A DNA stretch of 11,173 nucleotides. It comes from CF-161 sp035259145 (GTDB lineage Bacteria > Chloroflexota > Dormibacteria > Dormibacterales > Dormibacteraceae). Each line of letters begins with the position of its first letter. Positions within the stretch are counted from its first letter, which is position 1. The position numbers and the translations under genes were made by a program. Location of the stretch: positions 1 through 11,173 of the forward strand of contig DATFWQ010000155.1 in assembly GCA_035259145.1 (NCBI GenBank), in the 5' to 3' direction. Under the pieces are notes generated by a model. It worked only from the letters and a program-made list of their open reading frames with translations, ran no database searches and was not told where the DNA came from. Shown here in pieces: positions 6,619-11,173 of the stretch.

Positions 6619-8874
6619 ATGTCCAGCTCGATTCTCGGTCATGCAGTCCGGCGCCGCGAGGACCCTGCCCTCATCGCGGGAAGCGCGACGTTCGTCGGCG
6701 ATCTGAAGCTCCGCGGCTGTCTGGAGGCCGCGTTCGTGCGCTCGCCGTTCGCCCACGCTCGCATCCGCTCAATCGACACCGCGCAAGCGGCGGCGCTGCC
6801 CGGTGTGGTCACCGTGCAGACGGCGGCCGAGCTCAATCTCAAACTGATCCAGGAGCTGCCGATACTGGCGCCAAGGCCGGCCCTGCCCGCGGACACGGTG
6901 CGCTTCGCAGGCGAGCCCGTGGCCGTCGTCCTGGCGGAGACTCTGGAAGCAGCGGCGGATGCCGCGCAGCTGGTTCAGGTCGAGTGGGAGCCCCTCCCAC
7001 CAGTACTCGATCCATCTGGCGGCGAAGAAGTGCGAGCCGACAGGGCTGGCAGCAACGGCGACGCCCTCGAGGGCGCCGAAGTCGTCGTCCGAGGCACTTT
7101 CGTCAATCAGCGCCTTGCACCGCTGCCGATGGAGCCGAACGCGATAGTAGTCGCACCGGATCCTGATACCGGCGGGATCAAGGTCTGGGCCTCGACCCAG
7201 GTGCCGTTCGGGCTGCGCGACGGCCTGGCCGGCCTGCTTGACCTGCGCAAAGCAGATGTCCGCGTCATTGCGCCCGCGGTGGGGGGAGGCTTCGGGGCCA
7301 AGGCTGCTCTCTTCTCGGAGTTCGCCGTTGTGGCGGCACTTGCGCGCCGTCTGGGTCGCCCGGTTCGCTGGTTGGAGACGCGCTCGGAGAACTTCGTGAG
7401 CATGATGCACGGCCGCGGCCAGGTTCAGGAGGTGGCCCTGGGCGCAGGTGGGGACGGCAAGCTGGTCGGGCTCCAGGCGCGCGTCATCGCGGATGCCGGC
7501 GCGTACCCCAACATAGGAGTCCTGCTCCCGGGGCTGACGGGCCTGATGTCGGCCGGCGTCTACCGGATGCCGAAGGTTGACTTCGCGTCAAGCGTGCGCC
7601 TGACCAACACCACGCCCATGCATGCCTATCGCGGCGCCGGCAGACCCGAGGCCGCGGCCATGGTCGAGCGCGCCATGGACATGCTTGCCGCCGAGCTGGG
7701 AATGGACCCGGCTGAGCTGCGACGCCGCAACTTGCTCCAGCCCGACGAGTTCCCGAAGGCGACGGTGACCGGCGCAACCTACGACTCGGGGAACTATCCC
7801 GCTGCCCTTGACGCGGCGCTGTCGCTTGCGGATTACGAGCGGCTTCGCCGGGAACAGGCGGAGAGGCGCGCCCGGGGCGACCGGCTCCAGCTCGGCATCG
7901 GGATCTCCGTCTATGTCGAGATCACGGGTGGCGACGCATTCTCCGAATTCGGCGCTGTCGAGGTTGACGGCGGTGGCGGGTTCCGGGTTCGGGTCGGCAC
8001 CTCATCGCATGGCCAGGGCCACGAGACCGCTTTTGCGCAAATCGCAGCCGAGGTGCTGGGTGTGAACTACGAGCAGGTGACGGTGGTCCACTCGGACACG
8101 GCCGAAGTGCCGCATGGCGTCGGCACATTCGGCTCCCGCTCGGTGCAGATCGGCGGAAGCGCTGTTCATGCTGCGGCGCTCCGGGTGCTCGACGAAGGAC
8201 GCCGGCTGGCAGCGGAGCTGCTCGAGGCCGATGCGGCGGACATCGTACCGGTGCCCGGCCACGGACTTGGCGTGGCGGGCTCGCCGGGGGCGCATGTCGA
8301 GTGGGCAGCCGTGGCCCAAGCAGCCGGACCTGAAGGTCTGAAGGCGGCGCTCGATTTTGATCAGGGCGCGGCCAGCTTCCCGTTCGGGTGCCACGTCTCG
8401 GTGGTCGAGGTGGATCTCGACTCGGGCGACGCACGCCTGGTCCGGCACGTCGCCGTGGATGACAGTGGACGCATCGTCAACCCGCTGCTGGCCGACGGCC
8501 AGGTCTATGGTGGCATCGCCCAGGGACTGGCGCAGGCGCTGTACGAAGAGGTCGTGTACGACGCCGAGGGCAACCCTCGGACCGCCAGCCTGGTCGACTA
8601 TCTGATGCCGACGGCGGCCGAGATGCCGGAGGTGGTTCTGGGCCGCACCGTCACGCCGACCCCGCTGAACGCGCTGGGCGCGAAGGGGATTGGGGAGTCA
8701 GGCACCATCGGCTCCACGCCCGCGGTGCAGAACGCCGTCGTGGACGCAGTGGCGCACCTGGGGGTGCGCCACATCGATATGCCGCTGGCGCCAGAGCGGG
8801 TCTGGCGCGCGATTCAGGAAGCGCGCAGCGGGGCCGGCAGCGGAGCATCTTCCGGCGCCGCGAAGCGGCCTTGA
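6619..8874 (+). CDS. xanthine dehydrogenase/CoxL family molybdopterin-binding large subunit, form II type (751 aa)
   Basis: Catalytic large subunit of a molybdenum hydroxylase, which oxidises a carbon centre using water at a Mo-cytosine-dinucleotide or similar cofactor. The N-terminal hammerhead domain (about 15-125) has GSATFVGD, AFVRSPFAHARI and RFAGEPVAVVLAE. The Mo-binding domains follow, with VGGGFGAK (221-228), the active-site loop AYRGAGR (336-342), GQGHET around Gln466, and GAKGIGESG with the general-base glutamate Glu693. AYRGAGR is the loop of form II CoxL-like proteins; true CO dehydrogenases (form I) have AYxCSFR, so CO oxidation is not supported. Length is close to the family's 760-800 residues. 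No FAD (CoxM) or 2Fe-2S (CoxS) subunit gene is beside it, which is unusual. It must borrow subunits from elsewhere or belong to a broken cluster. The mandelate racemase-like gene follows and may act in the same pathway. Confidence 0.93.
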   Translation: MSSSILGHAVRRREDPALIAGSATFVGDLKLRGCLEAAFVRSPFAHARIRSIDTAQAAALPGVVTVQTAAELNLKLIQELPILAPRPALPADTVRFAGEPVAVVLAETLEAAADAAQLVQVEWEPLPPVLDPSGGEEVRADRAGSNGDALEGAEVVVRGTFVNQRLAPLPMEPNAIVVAPDPDTGGIKVWASTQVPFGLRDGLAGLLDLRKADVRVIAPAVGGGFGAKAALFSEFAVVAALARRLGRPVRWLETRSENFVSMMHGRGQVQEVALGAGGDGKLVGLQARVIADAGAYPNIGVLLPGLTGLMSAGVYRMPKVDFASSVRLTNTTPMHAYRGAGRPEAAAMVERAMDMLAAELGMDPAELRRRNLLQPDEFPKATVTGATYDSGNYPAALDAALSLADYERLRREQAERRARGDRLQLGIGISVYVEITGGDAFSEFGAVEVDGGGGFRVRVGTSSHGQGHETAFAQIAAEVLGVNYEQVTVVHSDTAEVPHGVGTFGSRSVQIGGSAVHAAALRVLDEGRRLAAELLEADAADIVPVPGHGLGVAGSPGAHVEWAAVAQAAGPEGLKAALDFDQGAASFPFGCHVSVVEVDLDSGDARLVRHVAVDDSGRIVNPLLADGQVYGGIAQGLAQALYEEVVYDAEGNPRTASLVDYLMPTAAEMPEVVLGRTVTPTPLNALGAKGIGESGTIGSTPAVQNAVVDAVAHLGVRHIDMPLAPERVWRAIQEARSGAGSGASSGAAKRP

Positions 8875-8891
8875 CGAATTAACAACCACCG

Positions 8892-8921
8892 TTGACTGCG
8901 CGCAGCCACGGATCCTATTGT
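8892..8921 (+). promoter_or_regulatory. strong sigma70-type promoter for the racemase-like gene
   Basis: TTGACT (8892-8897) and TATTGT (8916-8921) are separated by 18 nt, the best promoter match in the window. It starts 17 nt after the Mo-hydroxylase stop. Transcription should begin near 8928, about 27 nt before the preferred GTG. Confidence 0.6.
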
Positions 8922-8924
8922 GGG

Positions 8925-8949
8925 CCCGCCCCCAACGGGTGGGCGGGGG
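8925..8949 (+). promoter_or_regulatory. GC-rich hairpin that could cover the ribosome site
   Basis: CCCGCCC (8925-8931) pairs with GGGCGGG (8941-8947). In another register CCCCC (8929-8933) pairs with GGGGG (8945-8949), the only Shine-Dalgarno-like stretch before GTG 8955. If transcription starts near 8928, the second pairing is the relevant one. Translational control is inference. Confidence 0.3.
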
Positions 8950-8954
8950 TTGCA

Positions 8955-10069
8955 GTGGGGTCGGCTGAGGTCGCGGCCGAGCTAGTGCTCCGCATTCGGG
9001 AAATCAGCGCGCGCCCTGTCCTCGTGCCGATGCGACGCCCGCTGCGCACCAGCACGGGTGCCATCGAGGCGCGCCGCTGGTCCTGGTCGACCTCCTGACC
9101 GACGATGACGTGACCGGCCGCGCCTACCTGTTCGGCATCCACGCCTTCACCCTGACGCCGCTCTGCTCGCTTGTCGAGTCGTTGGGTGAGATGGTGGCCG
9201 GCGACCGGCTGATTCCGTTCGAGGTCGAGCGCAAGCTGAGGGCGCGGCTGACCCTGCTGGGCCCGCACAACCTGACAGGGATGGCGCTCTCTGGAGTGGA
9301 CATGGCCGCCTGGGACGCGCTTGCGCGAGCCTGGGGTATTCCGCTGGTGACGCTCCTCGGCGGGCGACCCGGCTCTGTGCCGGCCTACAACAGCAACGGG
9401 CTCGGGATCATGCCGGCAGCCGAAGCCGCAGCGGAAGCACTCGAGCTGGTGTCCGAGGGATTCCACGCCGTCAAGGTGCGTCTCGGCAGGTCTTCCGGAG
9501 CCGAGGACCTGGCTGCGGCGCGAGCGGTCCGCGCGGGGATCGGGGGCGACGTGGCGCTGATGTCCGATTTCAACCAGTTCCTGTCGGTGCGCGAAGCAGT
9601 GAAGCGGGGCCAGGTGCTGGACGGGGAGGGGCTGGCGTGGATCGAGGAGCCCGTCCGAGCCGACGACCTCGCGGGGTGCCGCGAAGTGTCTGTTGAGCTG
9701 AATACGCCGGTTCAGATCGGGGAGAACTTCTCAGGTTTGTTTCAGATGCGGGAGGCGCTCGCTATCGGTGCATCAGACCTGGTCATGCCCGACCTGCAGA
9801 GAATCGGCGGGGTGACAGGATGGCTGCGGGCTGCGGCACTCGCCCAGGCGTTTGGCGTGCAAATGTCGAGCCACCTCTTTCCCGAGTACAGCGCGCACTT
9901 GCTCTCGGTGACCCCAACGGCGCACTGGCTCGAGTACGTGGACTGGGCTGCCCCGGTGCTGCAGGAACCGTTCATTGTCGAAGACGGCCACCTCGCAGTG
10001 CCGGACCGCCCTGGCGCGGGCCTGGAGTGGAATGAGGAGGCGGTAGCGAAATTTCGGGCCGAAAGCTGA
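8955..10069 (+). CDS. mandelate racemase-like enolase superfamily protein, interrupted by a one-base frameshift
   Basis: Enolase superfamily, mandelate racemase (MR) subgroup: abstraction of the alpha proton of a carboxylate with Mg2+. The N-terminal capping domain reads LRIREISARPVLVPMRRP then RTSTGAIEA in one frame. The rest, from APLVLVDLLTDDDVTGRAYL, is in the -1 frame, so one base is missing near 9069-9071. With one base restored the product is about 371 aa, the family length, and GAIE-x-APLVLVDL aligns with MR's GTVGTAPLVLIDL without a gap. Metal ligands are present: D153, E179 and E205 (MR D195, E221, E247), numbering from GTG 9110. So is the His-Asp dyad D228/H255 (MR D270/H297) with E275 (E317). 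MR Lys164 is kept (K122) but Lys166 is Arg (R124). GTG 8955 has GGGGG 5 nt upstream; GTG 8985 is an alternative start. As written, translation from 9110 yields a 319-aa protein lacking part of the cap. Confidence 0.85.
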
Positions 10070-10158
10070 AACGCTGCGTCACCAGCCGGCCCGCTCGGGA
10101 AGGGGAGAGCCTCCGGTGCGACCGCATGAGCGTCGCGGCTGATGAGCCACGCCGCTCC

Positions 10159-10174
10159 GCTGATGACTGTCAGC
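10159..10174. terminator. weak hairpin between convergent units
   Basis: GCTGA (10159-10163) and TCAGC (10170-10174) flank a 6-nt loop in the 149-nt gap between the racemase-like gene and the small-ORF operon. The stem is short and has no T-run, so a terminator role is doubtful. Otherwise I see nothing in this gap. Confidence 0.2.
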
Positions 10175-10218
10175 TAAACGCCGGCAGAGATTGTTCCGAT
10201 AAGTAGTTGGGGGCTCAC

Positions 10219-10530
10219 CTACGTGGCGTGCTCAAGGGAAACCGTGAGGGAAGCGGTCGCCGACACGTCGGCGACCGCCCCGGGGGTTGAAGTGGCCAGA
10301 AGCTCATACAGTCGGGCCAGGAGCTGCTGCAACTCGGCGAGGCGGCAGCAGGCGTCGTCCATCAGGCCAGGCGGTGACGTATCGAGTTGCTCCTGGAGAG
10401 GACGGAGACCCAGCATGGCCTCGTCCAAGCCCTGCCGGCACCGAACCAGATCTGACCAGACAGGCTGCCAGTCGGGGGGCTGCAGCTGGATAAAGACAGG
10501 CGTGGGCCGTGGTTGGAGCAAGCTCTTCAT
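10219..10530 (-). CDS. small helical protein of unknown function (103 aa), third of a coupled trio
   Basis: I do not recognise a family. After a proline-rich start (PRPTPVFIQLQPPDWQPVW) come two amphipathic helices: about 24-50 (DLVRCRQGLDEAMLGLRPLQEQL) and 58-81 (MDDACCRLAELQQLLARLYELL). A Ser/Thr/Ala-rich tail follows. There is no signal peptide or membrane segment, and a coiled-coil or helical-bundle role is plausible. Its ATG shares a base with the preceding stop (TGATG), so translation is probably coupled. It ends with TAG at 10219. No known toxin, antitoxin or regulator motif is evident. Confidence 0.55.
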   Translation of the reverse strand: MKSLLQPRPTPVFIQLQPPDWQPVWSDLVRCRQGLDEAMLGLRPLQEQLDTSPPGLMDDACCRLAELQQLLARLYELLATSTPGAVADVSATASLTVSLEHAT

Positions 10531-10808
10531 CAGGCGCCCTTACGTCCGATCCCGGCGAGCAGCCGTCGCGGTGCTTCGGTCAGCCCTTTGGGCACCTTCT
10601 GCGATGGGGTGTTTTTCGATCGCAGGAGTCCCAGGTGCTGACTGACCAGCTGTTCCCCCTTGGCGGTCAGGACCACGTGGTCGTCAGGGCCCCGATGTTC
10701 GACCGCGATCAGACGGTTCTGGAACATCACGGGCCAGGACAGATGGAGGGCAATCACGGCGCACTCGAGACAGTCGACATCGATCCAGAGCCGGCTCCGG
10801 TCACTCAC
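10530..10808 (-). CDS. small protein with possible winged-helix-like segment (92 aa), second of a coupled trio
   Basis: Not recognised as a family. The start is taken as GTG 10808, which overlaps the stop of the 54-aa ORF (GTGA) and has GAGGA about 10 nt upstream. The frame is open back to 10997, but that part is low-complexity Gly/Pro/Asp and runs antiphase to the 54-aa ORF, so it is probably not translated. The middle, VMFQNRLIAVEHRG then HVVLTAKGEQLV, resembles the wing and last helix of small winged-helix regulators (pattern '..yvLTekGrxll'). Only a partial domain would fit in 92 residues. The C-terminus is basic (SKNTPSQKVPKGL, RRLLAGIGRKGA), which would suit nucleic-acid binding. Function is inference only. 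Confidence 0.55.
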   Translation of the reverse strand: MSDRSRLWIDVDCLECAVIALHLSWPVMFQNRLIAVEHRGPDDHVVLTAKGEQLVSQHLGLLRSKNTPSQKVPKGLTEAPRRLLAGIGRKGA

Positions 10809-10969
10809 GTGGCGAGTTCCTCTTGGATCAAGCCCCGAAGCAGCTGGTCGACCCGGTCCAGGCGGTGGCGCATCTCCGGGCTGCTCGTCGTCTCCGCCAC
10901 TCCCCGCAGCACTCCCAGTGCCCAGTAGAGGTCCTCCAGCTCCGACTGGGTCACTTCGATCGCGATCAT
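10805..10969 (-). CDS. 54-aa helical micro-protein, first of a coupled trio
   Basis: This ORF has the best start signal of the trio: ATG at 10969 with GGAGG (complement of 10976-10980) 6 nt upstream. It reads MIAIEVTQSELEDLYWALGV and continues to residue 54, ending EELAT, then TGA at 10805-10807 overlapping the next GTG. It is acidic and wholly helical in appearance, with a leucine-rich C-terminal helix (RHRLDRVDQLLRGLIQEEL). It has no transmembrane segment and I recognise no family. Its position and strong ribosome site make it the entry gene of the mini-operon. Confidence 0.55.
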   Translation of the reverse strand: MIAIEVTQSELEDLYWALGVLRGVAETTSSPEMRHRLDRVDQLLRGLIQEELAT

Positions 10970-11004
10970 CTCCAACCTCCACCGCTGCTACCTCCAAGGG
11001 AGTT

Positions 11005-11049
11005 GGGAGCGGCCGTTCGGACCAGAGTCGGAACCTCCCGACCGCTCCC
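11005..11049 (-). repeat. inverted repeat in the leader of the small-ORF operon
   Basis: GGGAGCGG (11005-11012) and CCGCTCCC (11042-11049) are perfect 8-bp arms. The inner pair TCGG (11017-11020) and CCGA (11038-11041) extends the stem past a 4-nt bulge. It lies 25 nt before the GGAGG of the 54-aa ORF, in the sense of the minus strand. It could be an RNA hairpin in the 5' leader or a protein site. Confidence 0.4.
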
Positions 11050-11070
11050 GGGGAAAAGGGAGGGCGTCAA

Positions 11071-11150
11071 ACTCGAGGCGAGGGCGCGATCCTTGTTCGT
11101 CCCCCTCTCTTTGGCTGAACCCACTGAACGATCGCGCCCCCACCTCGAGT
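11071..11150. repeat. 24-bp imperfect inverted repeat with 32-nt spacer
   Basis: Arms 11071-11094 and 11127-11150 pair at 21 of 24 positions. The ends are ACTCGAGG and CCTCGAGT, and the core is GGGCGCGATC with GATCGCGCCC. Inside the spacer, GTTC (11095-11098) can pair with GAAC (11117-11120). A separate hairpin, CCCCAC (11138-11143) with GTGGGG (11149-11154), uses the right arm and so excludes the long stem. No transposase is nearby. No protein is convincing in 10981-11173. Confidence 0.5.
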
Positions 11151-11173
11151 GGGGAACTGCCGGGCTGCACCGG

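Noticed and set aside
6619..8874. Carbon monoxide dehydrogenase large subunit (CoxL, form I)
   Set aside because: The active-site loop is AYRGAGR rather than AYxCSFR, and CoxM/CoxS are not adjacent.
10138..10174. CTGATGAG motif resembling a hammerhead ribozyme core or a C/D-box RNA
   Set aside because: No GAAA strand or the three required stems are found around it, and C/D-box RNAs are not expected in bacteria.
10809..10997. N-terminal extension of the 92-aa ORF to 155 aa
   Set aside because: The extension is low-complexity Gly/Pro/Asp and antiphase to the 54-aa ORF, which has a far better ribosome site and a GTGA junction.
11005..11049. Possible tRNA or T-box fold in the GC-rich stem
   Set aside because: There is no T-loop consensus, anticodon arm, CCA-proximal pairing or T-box sequence.
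10988..11170. 60-codon open frame on the minus strand over the inverted repeats
   Set aside because: Its sequence is dictated by the GC-rich repeats, it has no ribosome site and its composition is unlike a folded protein.

Overview
The window is GC-rich bacterial DNA (roughly mid-60s % GC by eye). It has frequent GTG starts, tight gene overlaps (ATGA, GTGA, TGATG) and several starts that sit 9-12 nt after a -10-like box, which suggests leaderless or short-leader transcripts. Tryptophan-rich SPDxxxWxDGxxW repeats, a DUF7144-like membrane protein, an F420/FMN-type PPOX protein and a form II CoxL-like protein together suggest a soil bacterium of the actinobacterial/Chloroflexota/Dormibacterota sort. 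That placement is inference: there is no rRNA or other phylogenetic marker here. I see no tRNA, CRISPR array, insertion sequence or integrase.

Layout, left to right. (1) Positions 1-3967, minus strand: a translationally coupled export-type operon. It holds a LolD/MacB-like ABC ATPase, a 908-residue FtsX/MacB-like permease, and a Trp-rich three-helix membrane protein that runs off the left edge and carries a one-base frameshift. (2) Positions 3968-4110: a divergent intergenic region with a perfect 8-6-8 palindrome and a promoter for the plus-strand gene. (3) Positions 4111-5112: a cytoplasmic Asp-box (BNR) beta-propeller gene, followed by a large hairpin. (4) Positions 5215-6504: small accessory genes, namely a truncated DUF7144-like membrane protein, a convergent PPOX-family oxidoreductase and a VOC-family protein. 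(5) Positions 6619-10069: a solitary molybdenum-hydroxylase large subunit (CoxL form II type, no CoxM or CoxS beside it), then an enolase-superfamily protein very like mandelate racemase. The latter has its own strong promoter, a one-base frameshift near its 5' end, and Arg where mandelate racemase has the catalytic base Lys166. (6) Positions 10219-10969, minus strand: three tiny overlapping ORFs (54, 92 and 103 aa) of unrecognised function. Upstream of them (10981-11173) is a structured region with two long inverted repeats and a competing hairpin.

The ABC operon probably exports or extracts an envelope substrate. The Mo-hydroxylase and racemase-like enzyme may act in one catabolic route for a hydroxy or aromatic acid, but nothing in the window fixes the substrate. 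The least explained part is the right end, where three coupled mini-genes sit behind a leader with mutually exclusive stems. Both clear frameshifts look like single-base losses in G/C-rich runs, so assembly or sequencing error must be excluded before calling them real.
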